From Streptomyces sp. Je 1-332 (lineage in GTDB: Bacteria > Actinomycetota > Actinomycetes > Streptomycetales > Streptomycetaceae): a stretch of DNA of 64,000 nt. Position numbers and translations under genes: made by a program. The stretch is from NCBI RefSeq assembly GCF_040730185.1, contig NZ_CP160402.1, positions 2,604,001-2,668,000 of the forward strand, written 5' to 3'. Below, in pieces: positions 21,458 through 30,378 of this stretch. Under the pieces are notes generated by a model, which ran no database searches, had not been told where the DNA came from, and saw only the letters and a list, made by a program, of their open reading frames with translations. Each line of letters opens with the position of its first letter. Position 1 is the stretch's first letter.

Positions 21458-22459
21458 TCAGTCGAACGAATATTCCGCGACCTCGGCGAGGTACCGCTCC
21501 CGCAGCGCTTCGTCCTCGGCGCTCCCGTCGAGGAAGGACGCCTCGAACGAGTTGCGGGCCAGCTCCCGCAGCCGCTCCTGGCCGAGGGACAGGGCTTCGC
21601 GTACGGCGTGGAAGGTGTCGTCGACATAGCCGCCGAAGTACGCGGGGTCGTCGGAGTTGACCGTGCAGAGGAGCCCGGCGTCCATCATCCGCACGAGCGG
21701 GTGCTCTTCGAGTACGTCGATGGCGCGCAGCCGGACGTTGGACAGCGGGCAGAGGGTGAGCGGGATCCGCTCCCGCACGAGGCGCTCCACCAGCTGCGGG
21801 TCCTCCATGCAGCGCAGGCCGTGGTCGATGCGCTCGACGCCCAGGACGTCCAGGGCCTCGGTGATGTACGCGGGCGGCCCCTCCTCGCCGGCGTGCGCGA
21901 CGCGGCGCAGGCCGAGTGCGGCGGCCGCCTCGTACACCTCGCGGAACTTGGCGGGCGGGTGCCCGACCTCGGCGGAGTCGAGCCCGACGCCGACGATCCG
22001 GTGGAGGTGGGGCCGTGCGGCCTCCAGGGTCTCCAGGGCCGATGCGGCGGACTGGTCGCGCAGGAAGCACATGATGAGGCGGGTCGAGACCCCGTGCCGC
22101 TCCTCGCTCCGGTCCAGGGCGCGCCCGAGCCCCTCGATCACCGTCCCGATGCCGACACCGCGCGCCATGTGTGCCTGCGGGTCGAAGAAGATCTCGGCGT
22201 GCCGCACGCCCTGCCGGGCCGCCCGTGCCAGATAGGCGTCGGCGAGCTCCTCGAAGTCGTCCTCGGTGAGCAGGACGGCCATCAACCCGTAGTACAGGTC
22301 GAGGAAGGACTGCAGATCATCGAACAGATAGGCCTTGCGCAGCTCTTCGGTGTCCGCGTACGGGAGGGTGACGCCGTTGCGGGCGGCGAGGGAGAAGGCC
22401 AGCTCGGGTTCGAGCGTTCCCTCGATGTGGAGGTGGAGTTCGGCTTTGGGAAGGGGCAT
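21458..22459 (-). CDS. adenosine deaminase-family enzyme, probably adenine deaminase
   Basis: 333 aa amidohydrolase. Metal ligands are in PKAELHLHIEGTLEP, the catalytic Glu in VAHAGEEGPP, and the Asp pair in VNSDDPAYFGGYV. The EVGHPPAKF and HAGEEGPP segments and the DDPAYFGGY ending are the form I know from bacterial/fungal adenine deaminases of the ADA superfamily, rather than from classical adenosine deaminases. Deamination of adenine to hypoxanthine for purine salvage is therefore the better guess. It starts 13 nt after the RNase Z stop and is probably co-transcribed with it. Confidence 0.85.
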   Translation of the reverse strand: MPLPKAELHLHIEGTLEPELAFSLAARNGVTLPYADTEELRKAYLFDDLQSFLDLYYGLMAVLLTEDDFEELADAYLARAARQGVRHAEIFFDPQAHMARGVGIGTVIEGLGRALDRSEERHGVSTRLIMCFLRDQSAASALETLEAARPHLHRIVGVGLDSAEVGHPPAKFREVYEAAAALGLRRVAHAGEEGPPAYITEALDVLGVERIDHGLRCMEDPQLVERLVRERIPLTLCPLSNVRLRAIDVLEEHPLVRMMDAGLLCTVNSDDPAYFGGYVDDTFHAVREALSLGQERLRELARNSFEASFLDGSAEDEALRERYLAEVAEYSFD

Positions 22460-22472
22460 GACGGCGGCTCAC

Positions 22473-23381
22473 TCAGGTGGTTCGTTTGGGTAGAGGTACA
22501 CGCAACAGGTCTTGTGCGACGGTGAGTTCACCGTCGAAGCCCGCGTCCCGGGCCTGCTGCTCGAAGATGCCGGGGTCGGGGTAGCGCTGGCTGAAGTGGG
22601 TCAGTACGAGATGCCGGACCCCGGATTCGATGGCGACGCGGGCGGCTTGACCCACGGTCAGATGCCCGTGGTCGAGGGCGAGTTGCTCGTCCTCGTCGAT
22701 GAAGGTGGACTCGATGACGAGCATGTCGCAGCCCTCGGCCAGGGCGTGGACGCCGTCGCAGAGCCGGGTGTCCATGACGAAGGCGAACTTCTGCCCGCGC
22801 CGCACCGTGCTCACCTCGTCGAGCGTGACGCCCCGCAGCGCGCCTTCGCGCTGGAGGCGTCCCACGTCGGGCCCGGCGATGCCGCGCGCGGCGAGCAGCT
22901 CAGGGAGTATGCGGCGGCCGTCGGGCTCGGTGATGCGGTAGCCGAAGGACTCGACGGGGTGCGAGAGCTTGACGGCGTCGAGCGCGAAGGTGGGGGTGCG
23001 GGCCAACTGCCCGTCGTCCGTGAAGGGTTCCTCGATGAGCTGGACGGTCTCGCGATAGGCGGTGGCGTAGCGGAGCCGGTCGAAGAAGCGCTGACCGGAG
23101 CGCGGGTAGTGCACGGTCACGTCGTGCGGGACGCGATCCAGGTTGATGCGCTGGATGACCCCCGGCAGGCCCAGCGAATGATCACCGTGGAAGTGCGTGA
23201 CGCAGATCCGGTGCAGGTCGTGCGCGGCGACCCCGGCACGCAGCATCTGCCGCTGCGTGCCCTCGCCGGGGTCGAAGAGGATGCCCTGCCCGTCCCAGAG
23301 CAGGACGTAGCCGTTGTGGTTGCGGTGCCGGGTGGGGACTTGGCTCGCGGTGCCGAGGACCACCAATTCACGTACGGACAA
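22473..23381 (-). CDS. rnz: ribonuclease Z (tRNA 3'-processing)
   Basis: 302 aa metallo-beta-lactamase-fold endonuclease that trims tRNA 3' ends. This fits an organism whose tRNA genes lack CCA, as with the tRNA-Ala in this window. Motifs: [22 protein letters not shown], and [11 protein letters not shown] near the C-terminus. The start is TTG at 23381, giving the family N-terminus [25 protein letters not shown]. There is no ribosome site upstream, so the mRNA may be leaderless. A tandem TCCCGTG repeat fills the spacer to the HIT gene. Confidence 0.94.
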   Translation of the reverse strand: MSVRELVVLGTASQVPTRHRNHNGYVLLWDGQGILFDPGEGTQRQMLRAGVAAHDLHRICVTHFHGDHSLGLPGVIQRINLDRVPHDVTVHYPRSGQRFFDRLRYATAYRETVQLIEEPFTDDGQLARTPTFALDAVKLSHPVESFGYRITEPDGRRILPELLAARGIAGPDVGRLQREGALRGVTLDEVSTVRRGQKFAFVMDTRLCDGVHALAEGCDMLVIESTFIDEDEQLALDHGHLTVGQAARVAIESGVRHLVLTHFSQRYPDPGIFEQQARDAGFDGELTVAQDLLRVPLPKRTT

Positions 23382-23390
23382 GTCTAGTTA

Positions 23391-23443
23391 TCCCGTAATC
23401 CCGTTATCCCGTTGTCCCGTGTCCCGTGTCCCGTGTCCCGTTA
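23391..23443. repeat. tandem TCCCGT(G/TA) repeat between the HIT gene and rnz
   Basis: Seven head-to-tail units of 7-8 nt: TCCCGTAA, TCCCGTTA, TCCCGTTG, three TCCCGTG, then TCCCGTTA. It starts 10 nt upstream of the rnz start and runs into the HIT stop codon. Such simple repeats can change copy number by slippage. Confidence 0.85.
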
Positions 23444-23794
23444 TCCAGGGGGCCACTGCAGGCCGCGTCCGCCGAGGACGTGGGCGTGCGCGTGGAAGAC
23501 GGTCTGGCCGGCGCCGGTACCGGTGTTGAAGACGATGCGGTAGCTCTCCGCCTTCTCCTCGGCGGCGACCTCGCCGGCCTCGCGGAGGACGTCGGCGGCG
23601 ATGGTGGGTTCCGCGGCGGCGAGGGAGGCGGCGTCCGGGTAGTGCGCCTTGGGGATGATCAGGACGTGGCTGGGGGCCTGGGGGTTGATGTCCCGGAAGG
23701 CGACGGTCGTGTCCGTCTCCTTCACCAGGGTCGCGGGCACTTCACCCGCGACGATCTTGCAGAACAGGCAGTCAGCCTGCGGTTCTCCCGCCAT
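23441..23794 (-). CDS. HIT-family (HinT-like) nucleotide hydrolase
   Basis: 117 aa, a full-length HinT-like purine nucleoside phosphoramidase. The N-terminal zinc-type CLFCKIVAGEVPA and the histidine triad FHAHAHVLGG with flanking GTGAGQTVFHAH are intact. It hydrolyses AMP-N and AMP-lysine bonds. It ends with WPPG, as HinT proteins do. It precedes rnz with a 60-nt spacer of tandem repeats. Confidence 0.93.
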   Translation of the reverse strand: MAGEPQADCLFCKIVAGEVPATLVKETDTTVAFRDINPQAPSHVLIIPKAHYPDAASLAAAEPTIAADVLREAGEVAAEEKAESYRIVFNTGTGAGQTVFHAHAHVLGGRGLQWPPG

Positions 23795-23892
23795 GGGGCG
23801 CCTCCGGTCCTAGCTGGTTGTACTGGCCCCCCGCATGCTATCCGGGCTGCGCCCACGCCAGGCCCCTCCCTCAGCCCCCGGCGGCCGGTCCT

Positions 23893-24085
23893 CCCCGAAC
23901 AACCCTCCCCACCCGATCACCCCGCATCCACCCCGCACCGAACAAACCTCTCCCACCCACCCGCCCGATTGCCCTGCGGCTGCACCCGCCCCCGAACAGG
24001 CCTCTCCCACCCACCGCCCGATCGCCCCGCAGCCGCCTCTGCCCCGAACAAGCCTTTCCCGCCCACCCGCCCGATTGCCCCGCGG
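23893..24085. repeat. repeat C, four degenerate copies
   Basis: CCGAACA...CCTCTCCCACCCACC...CGCCCGATTGCCC(C/T)GCGG occurs with GAAC at 23897, 23940, 23994 and 24046 (spacings 43, 54, 52). A related single copy is at 34557-34616. It lies in the 600-nt gap between the HIT gene and the protease; the open frames across it have repeat-derived, low-complexity products and I do not call genes there. Confidence 0.75.
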
Positions 24086-24227
24086 TGACTGGAGGGGTGG
24101 GGGTGGGTAGGCGGCGATCCGCGTGGCGCGGGTGAGGGGGGCAGCCGTTGGGGGTGGGTGGGCGACGTACACGGCGGGGTGGGGCCTGGGTCGCACGCAC
24201 CCGCAGTCGGCAGCGCGCGGGAGGGGA

Positions 24228-24325
24228 CGTGCCGGTATGTCTGCCCGGAGCACAGTTCGCGGCGCTCCGGCGCCGAAGTAACCCAGCGGCCACCGGACGA
24301 TAGCGAGGACGGACATACCGGCGCG
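24228..24325. repeat. long-spaced inverted repeat GCCGGTATGTC ... GACATACCGGC
   Basis: Perfect 11-bp arms at 24231-24241 and 24312-24322 separated by 70 nt; G-T and G-C pairs extend the stem outward to 24228/24325 and inward by two pairs. It lies 70 nt past the protease stop. It could be a processed RNA stem, a terminator, or two facing protein sites. Nothing else is recognised between 24086 and 24395. Confidence 0.55.
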
Positions 24326-24395
24326 GCCCCGCACCCACACACGGACCAGCTCCGCAGCCGCACGCACCCGCAGCCGGTACACGAACCGAACCGCC

Positions 24396-27300
24396 TCACG
24401 CCCCCGGCAGGGCCGGCGCCGTCTTCGGGGGCGTCGTCTCCAGGGACGTCAAGGCCAGGCGGATCGCCTCGTCGAGTTGCGGGTCCCGGCCCGTCGCGTA
24501 GTCCTCCGGCGTCGTCACCACCTCCACGTCCGGGTCCACCCCGTGGTTCTCGACGCCCCACCCGTACCCCTCCAGCCAGAACGCGTACTTCGGCTGCGTC
24601 ACCAGCGTCCCGTCCACCAACCGGTACCTGCTGTCGATGCCGAGCACGCCGCCCCACGTCCGCGTGCCCACCACAGGACCGATCCCCAACGCCTTGATCG
24701 CCGCGTTCACGATGTCCCCGTCGGAACCGGAGAACTCGTTGGCGACGGCGACCACCGGCCCGCGAGGAGCGTCCGCCGGATAGCTGAAGGGCCGTGCCCC
24801 CCGCGGCAGGTCCCAGCCCACGATCTTGCGGGCCAGTTTCTCGATCACCAGTTGGGACGTGTGCCCGCCGCGGTTCTCCCGTACGTCCACCACGAGCCCG
24901 TCCCGCGCCACCTCCACCCGCAGGTCACGGTGGATCTGCGCCCAGCCGGGAGCCTGCATGTCCGGCACGTGGAGATATCCGAGCCGCCCGCCCGACCGCT
25001 CGTGGACGTACGCACGCCGGTCCACGACCCACGCGTGGTACCGCAACGGCTCCTCGTCGTCGACGGGAATCACCACCGCGTGCCGCGGATCGCCCCCGCC
25101 CGCGGGTGAGACCGTCAGCTCCACCGGCTTCCCGGCCGTACCCACCAGGAGCGGCCCCGGCCCCGTCACCGGGTCGACAGGACGCCCCGCCACCGCGAGC
25201 AGCGCGTCCCCCGCCCGCACCGCCACCCCCGGCGCGGCGAGCGGCGAGCGGGCGGCGGGGTCCGACGTCTCGGAGGGCAGGATCCGGTCGATCCGCCACG
25301 CCCCGTCCGCGCCCCGCGAGACGTCCGCGCCGAGCAGCCCCTGCCGCACCGCCGAACTCCCCCAGGCCCCGCCCCCCATGACGTACGCGTGCGACGTGCC
25401 GAGTTCACCCGCGACCTCCCAGAGCAGGTCGACGAGGTCGTCATGCGTGGCCACCCGGCCGAGGACCGGGCGGTACCGGTCGAGCACACCGTCCCAGTCG
25501 ACCCCGCCGAGGTCAGGCCGCCAGAAGTTGTCCCGCATGAGGCGCCCGGCCTCGTCGTACATCTGGCGCCATTCGGCGGCGGGATCGACGGTCTGGCGGA
25601 CCCGCGTGAGGTCGACGGTGATGTTCGAGTCGGAGCTCTCGTCGCCGGAGGCCCGCCGGTCGCTCGGCACGACCTTCAGCTTCCCGTCGGCCCACAGCAG
25701 CACCCGCTTGCCGTCCCCGCTGACGGCGAAGTGGTCGGCGTCCGACGCCAGTTCCTCGATGCGCTGCTGTACGAGGTCGTAGCGTTCGAGCTCGGTGTGC
25801 GGGTCGGGGTCGGACGGGGTGGCGCGGGACGCGCCGAGGACACCCCGCACGGGGTGCCGCAGCCACAGGACGCCGTCCTTGGCGGCCCGCAGCGTCGAGT
25901 AGCGGGCCGCCTCGACCGGGAAGGGCACGATGCGGTCGGCGAGACCGTCGAGGTCGATGCGGGTGACGGGCGAGCCCTCGCTGTCCGGCGTCTCGTCCTT
26001 GTCGGGTGCCTCGAAGGGCCGCCCGTGCCGCTGCGGCCCGAAGGGCGAGGGGGTGGTGGCGGCCAGCGTGATCAGATACGGCCGCGATCCGCCGACGAAG
26101 GCGAGGTCGAAGACGTGCTCGTCGTACACCGGATCAAACGCCCGCGCGGACAGGAACGCCAAATGCTTGCCGTCCAGCGTGAACGCGGGCGCGTAGTCAC
26201 GGAACCGCAGCGGGGTGGCCTCGGACACCGAGAGGTCGGCCGCGTTCGCGAGCTTCAGCTGCCGCAGCGGACTCGGCCCCGCGTGCGACCAGGCCAGCCA
26301 CGCCGAGTCCGGCGAGAAGACGAGGCCGGTGGCGTCCCCGTCCTCCCCGCGGTCGACCTCGCGCACCTCTCCGCTCTCCCGCTCGACCAGGAGCACCCTC
26401 CCGTCGTGCGAGGCGACGGCGGCCCGGCTGCCGTCGGGTGCCATGGCGAGTCCGAGCACCCGGCCCAGCTGTCCGGCAGCGATCCTGCGGGGCGTGGCAC
26501 CCGGCGCGAGGCCCGTGGCGGGCGCGAACTGGAGCGCGTCGTCGCCCTCCGCGTCCGTCACCCAGACGACGTGTTCCTCGCCGTCGACGCGGAAGGTGCG
26601 CGGCAGCCTCGCGCGCACCCCGTGCTCCGCGGCGAGCGCGCGGGCGGGCCCCTCGCGGTGGGTCACCCAGTGCACGCCGCCGCGCACGGAGACGGCGCTG
26701 CCGCGTCCCGTGTGGTCGGGAGCGGCGGCGCCGAACCAGCGTGCGGCGCTCACCGGGTGGGGCTGGAGGTCGGTGCGCTGGCCGCCGAGTCGGACGTCGA
26801 CGCGGCGCGGCTCGGCGTCCACGAGGTTGTCCAGGAGCCAGAGTTCACCCGCCGACACGTACACGACCCGCGTGCCGTCGGTCGCCGCGTGCCGGGCGTA
26901 GAAGCCGTCGATGCCGGTGTGCCGGCGCAGGTCGGAGCCGTCGGACAGCGAGGAGTAGAGCGCGCCGACGCCTTCGTGGTCGGAGAGGAAGGCGATCCGC
27001 TCGCCCACCCACAGTGGGTACTCGATGTTCCCGTCGAGCTCTTCATGGACGCGTACGAAGCGGCCCTCGCCGCCGTCGCTGCCCTCACCGCCCGCACTGC
27101 CCTCGCTGCCCTCGCTGCCCTCGGCGTCGGAACCCCCGCTCCGGATCCACAACTTGCCCGCCGTGCCGCCGCGGTACCGCTTCCACCAGGCGGCCTCGCG
27201 CCCCATCGGCGCGGAGAGCAGCAGGAGTTGGCCGCCCCGCGGGCCGTACGCCACGTCCCCCACGATCCCGTACGGCAGGGTGTCCGCGGGTCCGCCGTCC

Positions 27301-27674
27301 AGTGGGACGGCCCGCGCCCAACTGCGGCGCAGCGAGGCCTGGCCGGCCGTACTGACGGCGAGGACCTGTCCGTCCGGGGTCCAGCCCCGCACCGAGGTGC
27401 GTGAACTCCCCCAGTACGTAAGGCGTGTGGAGGGGCCGCCGTCGACGGGGGCGACATGCACCTCGGGGGCGCCGTCACGCGTGGACGTCCAGGCGACCGT
27501 CGTACCGTCCTGGGAGATGCGGGGGTGGTTCACCGGCGTGTTGTCGGCGCTGACGCGCCATGCCCGGCCGCCGTCGAGGGGCGCCATCCAGACGTCGTCC
27601 TCGGCGGTGAAGGCGACCAACTCGCCACGCAGATGCGGAAACCGGAGATACGCAGAGTGCCCAGTCAGTGTCAC
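24396..27674 (-). CDS. tricorn-type S41 protease
   Basis: 1092 aa, matching tricorn core protease homologues. The N-terminal two thirds are beta-propeller repeats (for example HPRISQDGTTVAWTS, FSPDSAWLAWS). Then come the C1 helical domain, a PDZ domain (about residues 790-880) and the S41 catalytic core. Catalytic residues are His762 in GTSHAYVMGG and nucleophile Ser984 in EFSGSDGD with Asp985 at the oxyanion position. Cytoplasmic, presumably a large oligomer degrading peptides released by the proteasome or Lon. A Glu/Gly/Ser low-complexity stretch near residue 190 comes from GAGGGC-type codon repeats. Confidence 0.93.
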   Translation of the reverse strand: MTLTGHSAYLRFPHLRGELVAFTAEDDVWMAPLDGGRAWRVSADNTPVNHPRISQDGTTVAWTSTRDGAPEVHVAPVDGGPSTRLTYWGSSRTSVRGWTPDGQVLAVSTAGQASLRRSWARAVPLDGGPADTLPYGIVGDVAYGPRGGQLLLLSAPMGREAAWWKRYRGGTAGKLWIRSGGSDAEGSEGSEGSAGGEGSDGGEGRFVRVHEELDGNIEYPLWVGERIAFLSDHEGVGALYSSLSDGSDLRRHTGIDGFYARHAATDGTRVVYVSAGELWLLDNLVDAEPRRVDVRLGGQRTDLQPHPVSAARWFGAAAPDHTGRGSAVSVRGGVHWVTHREGPARALAAEHGVRARLPRTFRVDGEEHVVWVTDAEGDDALQFAPATGLAPGATPRRIAAGQLGRVLGLAMAPDGSRAAVASHDGRVLLVERESGEVREVDRGEDGDATGLVFSPDSAWLAWSHAGPSPLRQLKLANAADLSVSEATPLRFRDYAPAFTLDGKHLAFLSARAFDPVYDEHVFDLAFVGGSRPYLITLAATTPSPFGPQRHGRPFEAPDKDETPDSEGSPVTRIDLDGLADRIVPFPVEAARYSTLRAAKDGVLWLRHPVRGVLGASRATPSDPDPHTELERYDLVQQRIEELASDADHFAVSGDGKRVLLWADGKLKVVPSDRRASGDESSDSNITVDLTRVRQTVDPAAEWRQMYDEAGRLMRDNFWRPDLGGVDWDGVLDRYRPVLGRVATHDDLVDLLWEVAGELGTSHAYVMGGGAWGSSAVRQGLLGADVSRGADGAWRIDRILPSETSDPAARSPLAAPGVAVRAGDALLAVAGRPVDPVTGPGPLLVGTAGKPVELTVSPAGGGDPRHAVVIPVDDEEPLRYHAWVVDRRAYVHERSGGRLGYLHVPDMQAPGWAQIHRDLRVEVARDGLVVDVRENRGGHTSQLVIEKLARKIVGWDLPRGARPFSYPADAPRGPVVAVANEFSGSDGDIVNAAIKALGIGPVVGTRTWGGVLGIDSRYRLVDGTLVTQPKYAFWLEGYGWGVENHGVDPDVEVVTTPEDYATGRDPQLDEAIRLALTSLETTPPKTAPALPGA

Positions 27675-27719
27675 ACGGCCAGCCTAGGCAGCCTCGGCGG
27701 AGCCGGACAGGGTTTTGGA

Positions 27720-28361
27720 TCACTTGCCCTTGAAGCAGGTGCAGGTCGGATCGGGCCGCCGCGGCGGCGGGTCAGGCGTGGCGGTCACGGTGACGGTCGC
27801 GGTGGGCCGCTGGTCGGGCTCATCCGGCTGGTCCGACCGGCCCGGTTGGTCCGGGTCCTGCGGTTGGTCGGGCTCCTCCGGCTCGGTCGACCGGTCGCCG
27901 CCGGAGCAGTTTCCGATGACGTCCACCCGGAACCACTCCTTGCCGTCGACCTTGGCGGTGAGGTCTCCGCGCACGCAGTGTCCGTCGACGACGGACGTCA
28001 CGGTCCCCTTGACGGTGATGTCGCTGGTGTCCTCGCCCCCCTTCCCCTCCCCGGCCTGACCCTGGCAGTCGACGGTGACACGGGCGTCGCGGTCGGGGCC
28101 GTCGCTGGTCGGGGTGGCCTTGTCCTGGTGGCGGGCGGTGCAGCTGATCCACAGCACGTCGAGACGCTGCCGCTCCAGCTCCTTGGTGGCCAGCTGGTCG
28201 GTGGTGATCGCGACGGCCGCCGTGTTCATCCCACCCTCGACCGGATCGCACGCGGCGACCCCGACCACCGCCGCCCCCGCGAACCCGACGGCGTACAGCA
28301 CCTGCCGCCGCCTGCCGCACACGTCCACCGAACGATCACGTAAGCGCCTCAATGCCCCCAT
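27720..28361 (-). CDS. small secreted lipoprotein, Pro/Asp-rich C-terminus
   Basis: 213 aa of unknown function. Basic N-terminus (CGRRRQ), a hydrophobic stretch and the lipobox VAAC with Cys38 predict a lipoprotein; the RRRQVLYA segment leaves Tat export possible. The middle (residues 45-135) is a beta-rich domain with three cysteines (ISCTA, VDCQG, GHCVRG). The tail is a Pro/Asp/Gln repeat (DQPQDPDQP, RSDQPDEPDQ), ending in CTCFKGK. It lies between rsmE and the tricorn protease on the same strand. Confidence 0.7.
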   Translation of the reverse strand: MGALRRLRDRSVDVCGRRRQVLYAVGFAGAAVVGVAACDPVEGGMNTAAVAITTDQLATKELERQRLDVLWISCTARHQDKATPTSDGPDRDARVTVDCQGQAGEGKGGEDTSDITVKGTVTSVVDGHCVRGDLTAKVDGKEWFRVDVIGNCSGGDRSTEPEEPDQPQDPDQPGRSDQPDEPDQRPTATVTVTATPDPPPRRPDPTCTCFKGK

Positions 28362-28439
28362 AGGCGGCAGAGTGCCACTGCGGGCCGTCGGACGATAGTC
28401 CTCTTTGCGTCCACTCCCCCGGGGACGGCTGGGGCGGGT

Positions 28440-29198
28440 TCAGGACCAGCGGCCCGTGCGCCCCAGGAGCAGTGCGGTCGCCGCCGTCCCCGCCGTCGAC
28501 GTACGCAGCACGCTGCGCCCCAGGCGGTACGGCTTCGCGCCCGCGTCCGAGAACGCCGCGAGCTCGTCCGGCGATACGCCGCCCTCGGGGCCGACCACGA
28601 GGACGATGTGCCCGGCTGCCGGGAGTTCGGCCGTGGCAAGGGGTTCGCTGCCCTCCTCGTGCAGGACCGCGGCGAGGTCGGCGGAGGCGAGCAGCGCCGC
28701 GACCTGCTTGGTCGACATCGCGTCCGCCACCTCGGGGAAGCGCACCCGGCGCGACTGCTTGCCCGCCTCGCGCGCCGTGGCACGCCACTTGCCGAGCGCC
28801 TTGAGCGCGCGCTCGCCCTTCCACTGCGTGATGCAGCGCGACGCGGACCACGGCACGATCGCGTCGACGCCGGTCTCCGTCATGGTCTCCACGGCGAGTT
28901 CGCCGCGGTCACCCTTGGGCAGGGCCTGCACGACGGTGATGCGGGGCTCCTGCGGGGCCTCTTCCCGTACGGAGTCCATCCGCAGGATCAGCCGGTCCTT
29001 GCCCTCGGTGTCCTCGACCACGCAGTCGGCCCAGCGCCCGGCCCCGTCGGTCAGGACGACGTCCTCACCGGCGTGCAGCCGCTTCACGGAGACGGCGTGG
29101 CGCCCCTCGGGACCGTCGAGTACGTAGCGTCCGTCGCCGCCCGCCGCAGGGTTCCCCCGGGTCTCGAAGGTCTCGACGACGAAGACGGGTGCGGTCAC
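28440..29198 (-). CDS. rsmE: 16S rRNA (uracil-1498-N3)-methyltransferase RsmE
   Basis: 252 aa SPOUT-class methyltransferase. An N-terminal PUA-like part is followed by the knotted C-terminal domain with HIVLVVGPEGGVSPDELAAF and LGRSVLRTSTAGTAA, the AdoMet-binding knot. Methylates U1498 in the decoding centre. I chose the GTG at 29198, which overlaps the stop of the upstream flavoenzyme gene (GTGA). In Streptomyces rsmE follows dnaJ-hrcA in this order. Confidence 0.95.
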   Translation of the reverse strand: MTAPVFVVETFETRGNPAAGGDGRYVLDGPEGRHAVSVKRLHAGEDVVLTDGAGRWADCVVEDTEGKDRLILRMDSVREEAPQEPRITVVQALPKGDRGELAVETMTETGVDAIVPWSASRCITQWKGERALKALGKWRATAREAGKQSRRVRFPEVADAMSTKQVAALLASADLAAVLHEEGSEPLATAELPAAGHIVLVVGPEGGVSPDELAAFSDAGAKPYRLGRSVLRTSTAGTAATALLLGRTGRWS

Positions 29199-30292
29199 GC
29201 CGGGCTCCCCGGCTGGGTCCCCTGCTGCCCGCCGGCCGCCAACGCGGCCTTCGACTCGGCCAGTTCGGCCGCGAGGACCTCCACGAGCTGCCCGGCGGGC
29301 AGCTCGCGCGCCATGCGGTGGCCCTGCCCCGCCCACAGCGCCATGCCCTGCGCGTCACCGGCCTTGGCGGCGGCCTTGCGCAGGCCGCTGGTGAGGTGGT
29401 GGACCTGGGGGTAGGCGGCGGGGGCGTAGGGACCGTGTTCGCGCATGAAGCGGTTGACCAGGCCCCGCGCGGGGCGACCCGAGAAGGCGCGGGTCAGTTC
29501 GGTGCGGGTGAACAGCGGGTTGGTCATGGCCTGCTTGTGCAGGGCGTTGGCGCCCGACTCGGGGCAGACCAGGAAGGCCGTGCCGAGCTGCGCGGCGTCC
29601 GCGCCGGCCGCGAGCACCGCCGCGATCTGCGAGCCGCGCATCAGGCCGCCGGCCGCGACGACCGGGATCTGCACGGTCTCGCGCACCTGCGCGATGAGCG
29701 AGAGGAGGCCGAGCCCGGCGCCGTCGGTCTCGGGGTTGTCGCGGTGCGTGCCCTGGTGGCCGCCTGCCTCGATGCCCTGGACGCACACGGCGTCGGCGCC
29801 CGACCACTGGGCGGTCTGCGCCTCTTCGGGCGAGGTGACGGTGGCGACGGTGATGGTGCCGACCCGGGCGAAGGCGTCGAAGACGTCGCGGGTGGGGCAG
29901 CCGAAGGTGAACGACACCAGCGGCACCGGGTCCTCGACGAGGATCGCCAGCTTGGCGTCGTAGTTGTCGTCGCGGCCACTGTCCGGGTCGCCGAGCTGCG
30001 TCTCGTACCAGGCGGCCTCACCGGCGAGCTGGTTGCGGTACACGTCGACGGCGGCGGCGTCCGCGTACTCGGGCTGCGGCATGAAGAGGTTCACGCCGAA
30101 CGGACGGCTCGTGAGCCCCCGCAGCTGTTTGATCTCCTGGTACATCCCGTCGGCGGTTTTGTACCCGGCGGCGAGGAAACCGAGGCCTCCGGCCTCGGAG
30201 ACGGCCGCGGCGAGCTGAGGGCACGAGGCGCCGCCCGCCATGGGGGCCTGCACGATCGGGAGGCGGCAGAGATCGGTCAGTGCGGAGGACAT
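29195..30292 (-). CDS. nitronate monooxygenase (2-nitropropane dioxygenase family)
   Basis: 365 aa FMN-dependent TIM-barrel enzyme. Motifs: LPIVQAPMAGGASCPQLAAAVSEAGGLGFLAAGY at the N-terminus, VQGIEAGGHQGTH with the active-site His, and IPVVAAGGLMRGSQIAAVLAAGADAAQLGTAFL for FMN phosphate binding. It oxidises nitronates such as propionate-3-nitronate in detoxification. The ATG at 30292 gives the family N-terminus. The stop overlaps the rsmE start, so the two are co-translated. Confidence 0.9.
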   Translation of the reverse strand: MSSALTDLCRLPIVQAPMAGGASCPQLAAAVSEAGGLGFLAAGYKTADGMYQEIKQLRGLTSRPFGVNLFMPQPEYADAAAVDVYRNQLAGEAAWYETQLGDPDSGRDDNYDAKLAILVEDPVPLVSFTFGCPTRDVFDAFARVGTITVATVTSPEEAQTAQWSGADAVCVQGIEAGGHQGTHRDNPETDGAGLGLLSLIAQVRETVQIPVVAAGGLMRGSQIAAVLAAGADAAQLGTAFLVCPESGANALHKQAMTNPLFTRTELTRAFSGRPARGLVNRFMREHGPYAPAAYPQVHHLTSGLRKAAAKAGDAQGMALWAGQGHRMARELPAGQLVEVLAAELAESKAALAAGGQQGTQPGSPA

Positions 30293-30378
30293 GAACGCAT
30301 CGTGCCACTTCCTGGCCGGGGGGCCGAATCGCGGGACTTTCCCACCCACCCACCCGTCACCCGGCATGATCAGGAGCG

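Noticed and set aside
23893..24085. CRISPR-like array
   Set aside because: Unit spacing varies (43, 54, 52), the spacers are related to each other, units are degenerate, and no cas gene is near.
23810..24395. Several open frames of 90-250 codons in both directions between the HIT and protease genes
   Set aside because: They translate repeat C into Pro/Arg-rich low-complexity text, lack ribosome sites, and conflict with each other.
25389..27404. 671-codon open frame antisense to the tricorn protease
   Set aside because: Shadow of a real gene with strong domain evidence on the other strand.
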